From the NCBI GenBank assembly GCA_959602045.1, contig CAUGRT010000025.1, forward strand, positions 1 to 42,352: 42,352 nt of DNA. The letters are read 5' to 3'. Every line of letters begins with the position of its first letter. Position 1 is the first letter of the stretch. The translations under genes and the position numbers were made by a program. This stretch comes from an uncultured Clostridia bacterium. GTDB lineage: Bacteria > Bacillota > Clostridia > UBA1381. This document shows positions 31,693 to 39,959 of this stretch, in pieces. Under the pieces are notes generated by a model. It saw nothing but the letters and a program-made list of their open reading frames with translations. It did not search any database and had not been told where the DNA came from.

Positions 31693-31699
31693 TTTTTCA

Positions 31700-32326
31700 A
31701 AATAGCGGTGCAGTATCCTAGTCAGTTCTGTTTTTCGGAAAGCGGGCCTAAAAATCCGCCAAATGGCACATCGATGAAGTTTCTGGTGTCTTGCTTTGAA
31801 CGCCCAGTTCGGGGCGGATGCTGGGAGTTAAGGTTTGGGGGCTCTTTCCAATGGCATGGAAATATGAACCCTCTTTCCGTGGAGGCCCGTGACTGTGGCA
31901 ACCCATGCCCCCTAAGGGCGTAAGTTGTTACGGCACGGGGAAAAACCTGCTTTGCGGTTAGTAGCGAGCCATCTCAAAAGGATGTCCTCGCCAATGCTGT
32001 GGGCAGCGTAGCCAGCCTTGAGTGGGATTGGTGGATAGATGACAGCTGTTTCTTTGCCGCGCGCGGGCGGGGAACAGTATTGCTTCCGGAAACCAATTTC
32101 TGCAAAAGAGGATACGGAAAACACCAGGCTGTTTGGGAAATCCTCTAGGCTGTCAATTTTGGGTGGATGTGGGATTGCAGTACGGACTCAGTGGCAATCA
32201 AGCAACCTCTTCTGTGTGGTGCGGAGCTTTAAAGGGAAACCACTTTGCCGGCGACGGCTCAGCAGCAACCGCGGGAAAGCCTGCTTGACCTAAGCCGTAA
32301 ACTTTACCATATCCACTGCCCTATTT
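31700..32326 (+). ncRNA. ole: OLE RNA (ornate, large, extremophilic RNA)
   Basis: A ~625-nt GC-richer non-coding stretch lies between a strong promoter and oapA-dxs. OLE RNAs are ~600 nt, occur in anaerobic or extremophilic Firmicutes, and sit beside the gene for the membrane protein OapA in isoprenoid operons, which is the arrangement here. A closing helix is visible: AATAG, GG and CAGT (31701-31714) pair with ACTG, CC and CTATT (32315-32325). It contains many local stems (for example CGCCCAGTTCGGGGCG near 31801-31816). The 3' part is rich in purine loops (GGGAAACCACTTTGCC, GCGGGAAAGCCTGC). OLE with OapA and OapB forms a membrane-associated RNP linked to ethanol, cold and Mg2+ stress tolerance in Halalkalibacterium. 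ORFs inside it are not credible. A U-rich tail follows. Confidence 0.87.
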
Positions 32327-32377
32327 TGTTTTCTTTTAAGACGATACCGACGATAGGCAAAAGGAGTAAGCGACGAT

Positions 32378-32956
32378 ATGAAAGCGTCAGACAATAAGAA
32401 GAGTTTTAAGGTGCCAAGACCGAATACGAATGTTTCGGCAAGCAGTAAATGGACTGTTTTTGTGGTGTTTCTATCCTTTATCCTATCGGTTGTATTTTCG
32501 TTTGTGACATCCGCTGCTATGGAGAAGCTGAGCGTGACGGCGGCGTTTGTTGTTTTATTTTTGATTATTGGCACGAATGTGCTTTTTGATATTATCGGAA
32601 CGGCGGTGATGGCTGCGGAGGAGGCTCCGTTTCACTCGCTGTCCGCGAGAAAGGTAAAGGGTGCGAAAGAGAGTATTCGCCTGATTCGGCATGCCCCTCA
32701 GCTGACGAATTTATGCTGTGATGTTATCGGGGATATTGCCGGAATCATATCCGGTGCCGCGACTGCCGCCATCGTGACCGAGTTGGTCTTTGCCTTTGGC
32801 TGGAACAGTATTCTTCCGAGCCTGATTCTTTCGGGATTGGTAGGATCGCTGACAATCGGCGGAAAGGCGGTTTGCAAGGGCATTGCCATGCGGAATGGAA
32901 ATTCGATTGTTTTCAGTATCGGCAAGGCGGCGGCATTTTTTAAGCGTACAAGGTAG
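32378..32956 (+). CDS. oapA: OLE-associated membrane protein OapA
   Basis: The 192-residue protein has about four membrane helices (residues ~25-47, 53-76, 113-137, 144-160). The family hallmark lies between helices 2 and 3: FDIIGTAVMAAEEAPFHSL, then SARKVKGAKESIRLIRHAPQ and DVIGDIAGIISGA. This resembles the DUF21/CNNM-like membrane module without CBS domains. OapA binds OLE RNA and holds it at the membrane. It is encoded directly after OLE and 39 bp before dxs, as in other OLE-bearing genomes. The ATG follows AAAGGAG with a somewhat long spacer. Partner genes oapB and oapC are not in the window. Confidence 0.87.
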   Translation: MKASDNKKSFKVPRPNTNVSASSKWTVFVVFLSFILSVVFSFVTSAAMEKLSVTAAFVVLFLIIGTNVLFDIIGTAVMAAEEAPFHSLSARKVKGAKESIRLIRHAPQLTNLCCDVIGDIAGIISGAATAAIVTELVFAFGWNSILPSLILSGLVGSLTIGGKAVCKGIAMRNGNSIVFSIGKAAAFFKRTR

Positions 32957-32995
32957 CGGCTATACTGCCGGAATGAAAAGAGGACTTAGATTCAA

Positions 32996-34873
32996 ATGAA
33001 GATTTTAGATAAAATCAACTCTCCGGCAGATGTGAAAGCACTCCCGGCAGGGGAGTTGGATACGTTATGCGCTGAACTGCGGGAATTTTTGATTGATCAT
33101 GTTTCTAAAACAGGAGGACATCTGGCCTCCAATTTGGGCGTTGTGGAGCTGACCGTTGCTTTGCACCGCGTTTTTGATTTTTCGGAGGACAAGATTGTTT
33201 TTGATGTGGGACATCAATCCTATGTTCATAAAATACTGACGGGACGCAAGGAACGGTTTTCGACTCTGCGCCGTTTTAACGGCTTATCGGGATTCCCGAA
33301 GCGTGACGAGAGCGAATATGACTGTTTCAATACCGGACACAGCTCCACCTCGATTTCAGCGGCTTTGGGACTTGCCAGGGCGCGTGATCTGGATGGGGAC
33401 AATTATAATGTTGTTGCCTTATTCGGAGATGGCGCATTGACCGGCGGCATGATGTATGAAGCAATGAATGATGCCGGAACCACCAAAACACCGCTGATTC
33501 TGATTTTGAATGATAATGCAATGTCGATCTCGAAAAATGTCGGAGCAATCTCAAAGTATTTGAGAAATCTTCGGATTTCGCCGTTTTATTTCCGGTCAAA
33601 GCATGCGGTGGAGGAATTTTTGACAAAGCTTCCGGTGGGCGGCAAAGCAACGGCGGCATTATTGAAAAATATCAAGCGTTGGGTTCGGCGTATGGTGATT
33701 CCGACAACGCTTTTTGATGATTTGGGATTTACGTATATCGGGCCGATTAACGGTCATGATATGACCTCACTGCTTTTGTGTCTGGAGCATGCAAAGGCAG
33801 AAAAAAAGCCGGTGATTTTGCATGTGATGACGAAAAAGGGAAAAGGATATACACCGGCAGAATCCGATCCGCAGCGGTTTCATGGGATTGGAACGTTCGA
33901 CAAAGAAACAGGGGAAAGCGCCCCGTCAAAGGAAACCTACAGCGAGTGTTTTGGCGAGGCGCTTTGCCAGCTTGCCGATATTAATCCGCGCGTGATTGCA
34001 ATTACGGGAGCAATGCCGAACGGAACAGGCTTGAATTTATTTGCGGCGCAATTTCGGAATCGGTTTTTTGATGTCGGGATTGCGGAGCAGCATGGCGTGA
34101 CATTGAGCGCAGGTCTGGCGGCAGCAGGATATATACCGGTTATTCCGCTATATTCCTCATTTTTGCAGCGCGCCTATGATCAGACGCTGCATGACGTATG
34201 CTTGCAGAATCTGCATGTGGTTTTCCCGATTGACCGCGCCGGACTGGTGGGGGCTGACGGGGAAACGCATCAGGGAATTTACGATATTTCGTACCTGTCG
34301 CATATGCCGAACATGAGTATTTTATCCCCATGTACCTTTACGGAGTTAAAGCAAATGCTGGATTATGCGGTGAATGTTCATCAAGGACCGATTGCGATTC
34401 GTTATCCGCGCGGTTCGGCGCAGTATGACGGAAAGGTTCCGGCATTTGTCTACAAAAAAGCCGTGGTGCTGAAAGACGGAAACGATTTTACACTGGTGGC
34501 ATCCGGAAGAATGGTTCAAAAGGCGGCGCAGATTTGTGCGGCATTGGAGGGCGAAATCTCTTGCGAGCTGATTTCTGTTCCGACGATTAAGCCGTTGGAT
34601 ACGGAAACTTTAATAAATAGCGCGAGGAAAACAAAGCATGTAATTACGCTTGAGGACAATGTGAAGATCGGGGGCTTAGGCTCGATGATCGGTGCGCTGT
34701 TTGCGGAAAAGGAATTGGATTGCAGCTTTAAAATATTTGCTCTGCCGGATCGGATTATTCCGCAGGGGAGCGTTGAGCAGCTGGATGAAAAATACGAGCT
34801 TGGAAACGAGGAAATAATAGATTATGTCAAAAATACGTTTAGATGTACTGCTGGTGAATCAGGGAATCACTGA
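32996..34873 (+). CDS. dxs: 1-deoxy-D-xylulose-5-phosphate synthase Dxs
   Basis: This 625-residue thiamin-diphosphate enzyme condenses pyruvate and glyceraldehyde 3-phosphate to DXP, the first step of the MEP pathway and the precursor of thiazole and PLP in many bacteria. Key segments are DVGHQSYVHKILTGR, the ThDP/Mg site FGDGALTGGMMYEAMND, the transketolase glutamate region FDVGIAEQHGVTLSAGLA, and the C-terminal RYPRGSAQYDG. Its 3' end overlaps tlyA by 50 bp. It is the second gene after OLE in oapA-dxs-tlyA-ispE. Confidence 0.98.
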   Translation: MKILDKINSPADVKALPAGELDTLCAELREFLIDHVSKTGGHLASNLGVVELTVALHRVFDFSEDKIVFDVGHQSYVHKILTGRKERFSTLRRFNGLSGFPKRDESEYDCFNTGHSSTSISAALGLARARDLDGDNYNVVALFGDGALTGGMMYEAMNDAGTTKTPLILILNDNAMSISKNVGAISKYLRNLRISPFYFRSKHAVEEFLTKLPVGGKATAALLKNIKRWVRRMVIPTTLFDDLGFTYIGPINGHDMTSLLLCLEHAKAEKKPVILHVMTKKGKGYTPAESDPQRFHGIGTFDKETGESAPSKETYSECFGEALCQLADINPRVIAITGAMPNGTGLNLFAAQFRNRFFDVGIAEQHGVTLSAGLAAAGYIPVIPLYSSFLQRAYDQTLHDVCLQNLHVVFPIDRAGLVGADGETHQGIYDISYLSHMPNMSILSPCTFTELKQMLDYAVNVHQGPIAIRYPRGSAQYDGKVPAFVYKKAVVLKDGNDFTLVASGRMVQKAAQICAALEGEISCELISVPTIKPLDTETLINSARKTKHVITLEDNVKIGGLGSMIGALFAEKELDCSFKIFALPDRIIPQGSVEQLDEKYELGNEEIIDYVKNTFRCTAGESGNH

Positions 34874-35642
34874 AAGCCGGGAACGCGCCAAAGCGCTGAT
34901 TATGGCAGGGCAGGTGTTCATCGACAATCAAAAATTTGATAAAGCCGGAATGATGGTGGATGAGGAAAAGACTGTTCCGGAGGTTCGCGGCGAAAAGCTG
35001 CGGTATGTTTCGCGCGGCGGCTTGAAATTGGAGAAAGCCATGCAGGAATTTCCGATTACCCTGGAGGGTAAGACGACCATGGATATTGGCGCCTCCACCG
35101 GCGGATTTACGGATTGTATGCTGCAAAACGGCGCGAAAAAAGTTTTTGCGGTTGATGTGGGTTATGGACAATTTGCATGGAAACTCAGACAGGATGAGCG
35201 CGTTGTGAATATGGAACGCACCAATATCCGTTATGTGACGAAAGAGGACATCGGATGTGAGCTGGATTTTGCATCCATTGATGTTTCATTTATTTCCTTA
35301 AAACTGGTGCTCCCGGTGGCGTATACGCTTTTGAAAGAGGACGGCGAACTGGTGGCGCTGATTAAGCCGCAGTTTGAGGCAGGGAGAGAGCAAGTCGGGA
35401 AAAAGGGCGTTGTTAAGGATATTCGGGTTCATTATTCGGTCATTAAGACGGTTCTGGATTTTGCGGTCAGCATTGGATTTTTTGTTGCCGGATTGTCGTT
35501 TTCACCGGTGAAAGGGCCGGAGGGGAACATTGAATATCTGGCGTATTTGAAAAAGCAGCCTTGCGAGCGGCAGATTACGGAGAAAATGATTCGCGCAGTC
35601 GTGGATCAGTCGCATGAAACCTTAGCCGGCAAGGGAGAATAG
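34824..35642 (+). CDS. tlyA: TlyA/YqxC-family RNA methyltransferase
   Basis: The 272-residue protein has an N-terminal S4 RNA-binding domain (IRLDVLLVNQGITESRERAKALI, in parts) followed by a FtsJ-like Rossmann methyltransferase domain (MDIGASTGGFTDCMLQNGA with the SAM motif, DVGYGQFAWKLRQDERV, ALIKPQFEAGREQVGKKG). TlyA proteins 2'-O-methylate rRNA. YqxC is commonly found next to dxs in Firmicutes. The start lies 50 bp inside dxs. It is supported by the canonical N-terminus, though no strong RBS is seen. Confidence 0.93.
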   Translation: MSKIRLDVLLVNQGITESRERAKALIMAGQVFIDNQKFDKAGMMVDEEKTVPEVRGEKLRYVSRGGLKLEKAMQEFPITLEGKTTMDIGASTGGFTDCMLQNGAKKVFAVDVGYGQFAWKLRQDERVVNMERTNIRYVTKEDIGCELDFASIDVSFISLKLVLPVAYTLLKEDGELVALIKPQFEAGREQVGKKGVVKDIRVHYSVIKTVLDFAVSIGFFVAGLSFSPVKGPEGNIEYLAYLKKQPCERQITEKMIRAVVDQSHETLAGKGE

Positions 35643-35660
35643 GAAGGAAGTGTACGGGAG

Positions 35661-36542
35661 ATGATAAGCGATGATATTGTCATCACAGGCAGTCGGGCGA
35701 TGGCGCGATCTTATGCGAAAATTAATCTGACGCTGGATGTCATCGGCAGACGGTCTGACGGTTATCATGATGTGGAAATGATCATGCAGACGGTCAATCT
35801 GTTTGATTTGATTCTGGTGGACAGAACACCGGGTGAAATCAAGCTGTCAACCAATCTGAAATATCTTCCGGTCAACGATAAAAATATTGCTTACAAGGCG
35901 GCGGAATTGTTCTTTGCCGAAACAGGGATTCGAAGCGGCGTACGGATTATGATTCATAAAAATATTCCGGTTGCGGCAGGGCTTGCCGGCGGAAGCGGAA
36001 ACGGCGCGGCGGTATTGGCAGCAATGAATCAGCTTTTCGGTACGGGCTTAAGCGAGCGTGAGCTTTGCCGGATGGGCGCAAAATTGGGAGCGGATGTTCC
36101 GTATTGCATTATGGGCGGAACTCAGCTTTCCAGAGGAATCGGAGAGATTTTGACGCCGCTGCCGGCATTGAAAACAGTAACGATTTTATTGGTAAAACCG
36201 TCCCTGGGCATTTCTACGGCGGCGATTTATGAAGAAATTGATCATGCCGAAATTCGGCACAGACCCGATACGGCGGCAATGATTCGGGCAATCAGTGAGA
36301 ACAACATCGGCGAGATTGCCAAGAATCTTTGCAATGTGATGGAGAGTGTTACACAGAAGATGCACCCGATTATTCGGGGAATTAAGACAAAAATGCTGAA
36401 AGACGGTGCATTGGGTGCGCTGATGAGCGGATCAGGGCCGACGGTATTCGGTATTTTTGAGGATGAGGAAAAGGCATATCGTTCGGCGGAAAGCTTTTCC
36501 TATCAGTTTAAGGATACGTTCCTTGTGCGAACCTATCGTTAA
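35661..36542 (+). CDS. ispE: 4-diphosphocytidyl-2-C-methyl-D-erythritol kinase IspE
   Basis: The 293-residue GHMP kinase phosphorylates CDP-ME in the MEP pathway. The substrate-binding N-terminus SYAKINLTLDVIGRRSDGYH, the ATP loop PVAAGLAGGSGNGAAVL, and the C-terminal GALMSGSGPTVFGIF are intact. The reading begins MISDDIVITGSRAM. An internal ATG at 35700 would give the more usual short N-terminus, so the start is uncertain by 13 residues. With dxs it forms an isoprenoid-precursor operon downstream of OLE/oapA. Confidence 0.95.
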   Translation: MISDDIVITGSRAMARSYAKINLTLDVIGRRSDGYHDVEMIMQTVNLFDLILVDRTPGEIKLSTNLKYLPVNDKNIAYKAAELFFAETGIRSGVRIMIHKNIPVAAGLAGGSGNGAAVLAAMNQLFGTGLSERELCRMGAKLGADVPYCIMGGTQLSRGIGEILTPLPALKTVTILLVKPSLGISTAAIYEEIDHAEIRHRPDTAAMIRAISENNIGEIAKNLCNVMESVTQKMHPIIRGIKTKMLKDGALGALMSGSGPTVFGIFEDEEKAYRSAESFSYQFKDTFLVRTYR

Positions 36543-36569
36543 AAGAATAAAAGTCAGGAGTGTGTATCC

Positions 36570-37403
36570 ATGGCAGACGATGAAAGAAAGAGCAGTTCCG
36601 AATGGGAGGATTCCGAGATTGAAAAGGTAGCAATGGAGGAAGAAATTGCGGAATATTACCATGAGGAACAAAAGAAATCAAAGGAAAAAGCCGATGAGAA
36701 ACCGGCGGTACAGCCTAAAAAGGAATCCAAGCCAAAGAGCGGCTTGCTGAAATTTGATTTTGATATTGATGACGGATTGACGGAGGAAATTTATGAGTTT
36801 CCGATCGAACAGCACAGCAATTTGTTGTTTTGTTCGGCATGTATTTTAGTGGCGGCAATCTTTCTGTGTACGGCGTATTCGGTCGGCACAAACCGTTCTG
36901 CAAGTCAATCCCGGATTCAAGCGGTGCTTGAACAGCTGCGGACGAGTGACAGCAATTATCTGGACGCTACCGAGAAGAATCAGCAGCTGGATCGCGAACT
37001 TGCAGATTTAATGCAGCAGCAACTGGAGATACAGGAGCTTACCAATACTTTGGGAGATTATGATGGCACAAAGCAGTCGCTTGAGAAAAAGCTCCAGGAT
37101 GCGAAAGATAATTTTCAGCAAAAAAACGATACATTGTATAGCTTAAATCAGGAAATTCAGGCATTGAAGCAGCAGACGCTTTCCATGACTCTAACACCGG
37201 GCGTGTATTACGTCGGAAAAAATATTCCGGCAGGCAGTTATGATGTCTCGGGCGAGGGCAGTCTGATCGGGGCAACATCAGTCGGAGAAACCAAGATTAA
37301 TATTCAGCTTTCAAGGGACACCAAAACCCAGCTGGAACTCAAGGAAGGCTATACGGTGAAATTGAATCATACTACCGAATTTATTTTAAAATCAACACAG
37401 TAG
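36570..37403 (+). CDS. Bitopic membrane protein with coiled coil and LTPGxY-type C-terminal domain
   Basis: The 277-residue protein has a charged cytoplasmic N-terminus (~80 residues, Glu/Lys-rich), one membrane helix (LLFCSACILVAAIFLCTAYSVG, ~85-106), and a long predicted extracytoplasmic coiled coil (~110-200, rich in Gln/Leu/Glu). A ~70-residue beta-rich domain follows, starting LTPGVYYVGKNIPAGSYDVSGEG. The last domain resembles the VGKDIPAGxY repeats of secreted Firmicutes proteins. The protein at 37557 has the same order (helix, coiled coil, LTPGTY domain), so the two are paralogues. Function is unknown. The gene follows ispE after 27 bp with an RBS of CAGGAG. Confidence 0.75.
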   Translation: MADDERKSSSEWEDSEIEKVAMEEEIAEYYHEEQKKSKEKADEKPAVQPKKESKPKSGLLKFDFDIDDGLTEEIYEFPIEQHSNLLFCSACILVAAIFLCTAYSVGTNRSASQSRIQAVLEQLRTSDSNYLDATEKNQQLDRELADLMQQQLEIQELTNTLGDYDGTKQSLEKKLQDAKDNFQQKNDTLYSLNQEIQALKQQTLSMTLTPGVYYVGKNIPAGSYDVSGEGSLIGATSVGETKINIQLSRDTKTQLELKEGYTVKLNHTTEFILKSTQ

Positions 37404-37411
37404 CCAGTGGG

Positions 37412-37504
37412 GAGATTTCATCCGGTTTTCAGTCTATTGCGGCTCAAACATCCGCTACGTTGCGCGGAACTCGCCTCCATAGACTGAAAACCGGATGAAA
37501 TCTC
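37412..37504. repeat. Dispersed hairpin element, copy 11 (perfect 26-bp arms)
   Basis: Positions 37412-37437 and 37479-37504 are exact complements over 26 bp. The inner part is CCGGTTTTCAGTCTAT with ATAGACTGAAAACCGG. The arm carries CCGG where most copies carry CTGT, with the matching change on the other arm. The short core (GGCTCAAACATCCGCTACG...GCGGAACTCGCC) is present. It lies between the two coiled-coil protein genes. Confidence 0.95.
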
Positions 37505-37556
37505 AAAACAGCGTTTGGTTTTATTAGGTGATTTCAAAGTATGAAAGGAGAAAGAA

Positions 37557-38171
37557 ATGAATCGTTTCAGAATATGGTTTGTATCAATCCTTGTCGTTGT
37601 GAGCCTGGTCGGAGGTTATTTTGTCTATGCACAGGGAGAGCGAAGCGGCGCTTACCGATATGCATCGGAAACACTGGAAACAGAGGTCAAGTCCGTTCGA
37701 AAAGAAAACAGCGAAAAAGAGAAACAAAAAGAAAATTATTTAAAGGCAATTCAAAAGAATACCGAAAAGCTTTCGCAAAATGAAGAACAGGGAAAGACGA
37801 TAAAAGGCTATTATAATGAGATTACGGATTACGGACAGAAAAATTCGCAGTTGGATGCGGATATTCAGAAAGCAACCGATGAAAAAGATCGCTTGACCCA
37901 GTATAACGCTTCCTTAAACGAGGTTTCCAATGCCGCAACCGAAGAACCGAGAGCTTTGACGCCCGGAACGTATCAATGCCCGGCAGACCTTGCCGCAGGG
38001 CGCTACCGGTTTTCCGGAACGGGTTCGTTCCGCGTGGTTTCCAATGCGTCTAACCGCGTGGTGGATTCGCAGAATTTAAAAAATCTGGACAGCAATACGT
38101 ATACAATGAACATAGAAAATGAAATGAAGCTGATTACAGAGGGCGATATTACCGTTACAGCGGTTAAGTAA
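37557..38171 (+). CDS. Membrane-anchored coiled-coil protein with LTPGxY-type C-terminal domain
   Basis: The 204-residue product has an N-terminal membrane helix (WFVSILVVVSLVGGYFVYAQ, residues ~6-25). A Lys/Glu/Gln-rich coiled coil (~35-125) and a C-terminal domain follow (LTPGTYQCPADLAAGRYRFS, then GTGSFRVVSNASNRVVDS). The C-terminal domain matches that of the protein at 36570 in the pattern LTPGxY...I/LxAGxYxxxGxGS. It lacks the charged cytoplasmic region of its neighbour. Unknown function; an envelope-spanning or scaffolding role is a guess. The ATG follows AAAGGAGAAAG. Confidence 0.75.
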   Translation: MNRFRIWFVSILVVVSLVGGYFVYAQGERSGAYRYASETLETEVKSVRKENSEKEKQKENYLKAIQKNTEKLSQNEEQGKTIKGYYNEITDYGQKNSQLDADIQKATDEKDRLTQYNASLNEVSNAATEEPRALTPGTYQCPADLAAGRYRFSGTGSFRVVSNASNRVVDSQNLKNLDSNTYTMNIENEMKLITEGDITVTAVK

Positions 38172-38229
38172 AATAGAATCCTTTATTTGGATTGCAGTAT
38201 AATATATGGATATTATCTTGTAATATAGT

Positions 38230-38255
38230 TGTAATATTGTATCAAAAATATTACA
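38230..38255. promoter_or_regulatory. TGTAATATT inverted repeat upstream of rsmD
   Basis: TGTAATATT (38230-38238) and AATATTACA (38247-38255) form a perfect 9-bp inverted repeat with an 8-bp spacer. A third half-site TGTAATAT lies at 38219-38226. The group sits ~50 bp upstream of the rsmD promoter, in the 38172-38356 gap. It could be an operator or an AT-rich hairpin. Confidence 0.5.
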
Positions 38256-38301
38256 GAAAGATTGATGTTTTGTGATTTTTTTAGAAATATTATAAATAGT
38301 G

Positions 38302-38330
38302 TTGACCTTTTTGAAGATTTAGGATAGAAT
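38302..38330 (+). promoter_or_regulatory. Promoter of rsmD-coaD
   Basis: TTGACC (38302-38307) and TAGAAT (38325-38330) with a 17-bp spacer form a good sigma-A promoter, 26 bp upstream of the rsmD start codon. Confidence 0.82.
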
Positions 38331-38356
38331 ATAACGTATAATGCGGAGGAGTGTAC

Positions 38357-38905
38357 ATGAGAATCATATCCGGGGAACATCGGGGACGAAAGCTTTTGGA
38401 TTTTGAAGGACAGGCAATACGTCCGACAACAGACAGAGTGAAGGAATCGATGTTTAATCTCATTCAGGAATATATTCCTGAGGCAAGCGTGTTAGATTTA
38501 TTCGGCGGCAGCGGAGCGCTTTCATTGGAGGCGTTGTCAAGGGGCGCAAAGAAGGCAATTTGCATTGACAAGGACAAGCGTGCGGCGGATATTATCAGAA
38601 AGAATACGCAGACTCTGAATTATACGGATAAATGTGAAATTTTGAATACGGACAGCATGGAATATCTGAAACGATGCGGACAGCAGTTCGATATTGTTTT
38701 TTTGGATCCGCCGTATAATAAAGGCTTTATCGAGCCGATATTGGCGAGCTTGATCCGATATGATATTCCGGGGGAAGAAGGAATCGTAGTTCTTGAAAGT
38801 GATGATACGGATTTTTGCCGGGAAACAGAAGGATTAACCATTCTCAAACAGCGAAAATACGGAAGAACTTATATCACGGTATACAAGAGAAAGAAATCTG
38901 AATGA
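38357..38905 (+). CDS. rsmD: 16S rRNA (guanine966-N2)-methyltransferase RsmD
   Basis: The 182-residue SAM-dependent methyltransferase modifies G966 (E. coli numbering) of 16S rRNA. Motifs are MRIISGEHRGRKL at the N-terminus, PTTDRVKESMFNLI, the SAM loop VLDLFGGSGALSLEALSRGA, and the catalytic DPPY in FLDPPYNKGF. ATG 38357 follows GGAGGAGT. A GTG at 38351 is in frame but too close to the RBS. It is followed by coaD, the usual Firmicutes pair. Confidence 0.96.
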   Translation: MRIISGEHRGRKLLDFEGQAIRPTTDRVKESMFNLIQEYIPEASVLDLFGGSGALSLEALSRGAKKAICIDKDKRAADIIRKNTQTLNYTDKCEILNTDSMEYLKRCGQQFDIVFLDPPYNKGFIEPILASLIRYDIPGEEGIVVLESDDTDFCRETEGLTILKQRKYGRTYITVYKRKKSE

Positions 38906-38978
38906 ATTTTTCAATGAGTCTTTCGTGGGAAATCAATTTCAGATTGACAGCGCCTTTGGCGCAGGAGTGGATAGGAAA

Positions 38979-39458
38979 ATGAAAAGAATTGCAATTTATC
39001 CGGGTAGCTTTGATCCGATTACAAACGGTCATTTGGATATTATATGCCGTGCGAGCAAATTATACGACAGAGTGATTGTCGGTGTTTTGCACAACGGCGG
39101 AAAAAGTCCGGTGTTCACACCGGAGGAACGTGTTGCCATGATAAAAGAGGTAACGGCTGACATTCACAATGTTGAAGTAGAAAGCTTTACCGGATTGTTG
39201 GTGGAATTTGCAAAAGCAAAGGACGCTACGGTTATTATCAAGGGGCTGCGGACTGTTGCGGATTTTGAGTACGAATTTCAGATGGCGCTTTTAAACAAGG
39301 CGCTGAATCCCGAATATGAAACGATGTTCATGATGACGGATACAAAGTATTCGTACATAAGCTCCAGTATGGTTAAGGAGCTTGCAGGTTTTAAAGGAGA
39401 TTTGACGGGCCTTGTACCCGGGGGAATCATTAACAAAATACAAGAAAAATATAAATAG
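38979..39458 (+). CDS. coaD: Phosphopantetheine adenylyltransferase CoaD
   Basis: The 159-residue nucleotidyltransferase makes dephospho-CoA from ATP and 4'-phosphopantetheine. It starts MKRIAIYPGSFDPITNGHLD with the TxGH nucleotide motif. IIKGLRTVADFEYEFQMALLN and YSYISSSMVKELAGF are conserved. ATG 38979 follows AGGAGTGGATAGGAAA. An in-frame start at 38925 would add an unlikely N-terminus. Confidence 0.97.
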   Translation: MKRIAIYPGSFDPITNGHLDIICRASKLYDRVIVGVLHNGGKSPVFTPEERVAMIKEVTADIHNVEVESFTGLLVEFAKAKDATVIIKGLRTVADFEYEFQMALLNKALNPEYETMFMMTDTKYSYISSSMVKELAGFKGDLTGLVPGGIINKIQEKYK

Positions 39459-39478
39459 TCTGAAAGGAATGAAAAAAG

Positions 39479-39934
39479 ATGGACATGGATATGGATATCA
39501 TGGAAATTATCGACATGATGGAGGAGACGATTGAAAAGGCGTCTGCTGTTCCTCTTACCGGAAAGGTAATGGTTGATAAGGATGAGCTGCTTGATTATAT
39601 CCAGGAAATCCGTTTGGTATATCCGGATGAAATGAAGGAAGCTAAATGGGTTAAGGAAGAACGTCAGAGAATCTTGAGCGAGGCGGAGAACAGAGCCGAA
39701 ACAATTCAGAAGAATGCGGAAGAAACGCAAATGCAGCTGATTGACGAGCATGAGATTACAAAGTGTGCTTATGAGCAGGCAAACGAGCTGGTGAATGACG
39801 CACAGAAAAAGGCTATGGAAATTAAAACCGACACCGATCAGTATGTAGATGACGTATTGAACGATGTTGAACATCGTCTGGACTTGCTTCTCAGAAAAGT
39901 AAGAGAGGACAGAGGATATTTTTCCAATAACTAA
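39479..39934 (+). CDS. Acidic coiled-coil protein encoded after coaD
   Basis: The 151-residue protein starts MDMDMDIMEIIDMMEETIEK. It is predicted to be largely helical, with a long coiled coil (~55-140: VKEERQRILSEAENRAETIQ, DAQKKAMEIKTDTDQYV). It has no membrane segment. Such proteins are commonly encoded after coaD in clostridia and are annotated loosely as ATPase-like or DivIVA-like. I see no ATPase motif. The function is unknown. It lies 20 bp after coaD and is probably in the same operon. Confidence 0.72.
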   Translation: MDMDMDIMEIIDMMEETIEKASAVPLTGKVMVDKDELLDYIQEIRLVYPDEMKEAKWVKEERQRILSEAENRAETIQKNAEETQMQLIDEHEITKCAYEQANELVNDAQKKAMEIKTDTDQYVDDVLNDVEHRLDLLLRKVREDRGYFSNN

Positions 39935-39959
39935 TTACTAAATTAAAAAGCAAAAAATC

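Noticed and set aside
31708..32293. Three short ORFs within the OLE RNA region
   Set aside because: They overlap on both strands, have no homology I recognise, and fall inside a structured non-coding RNA with its own promoter.
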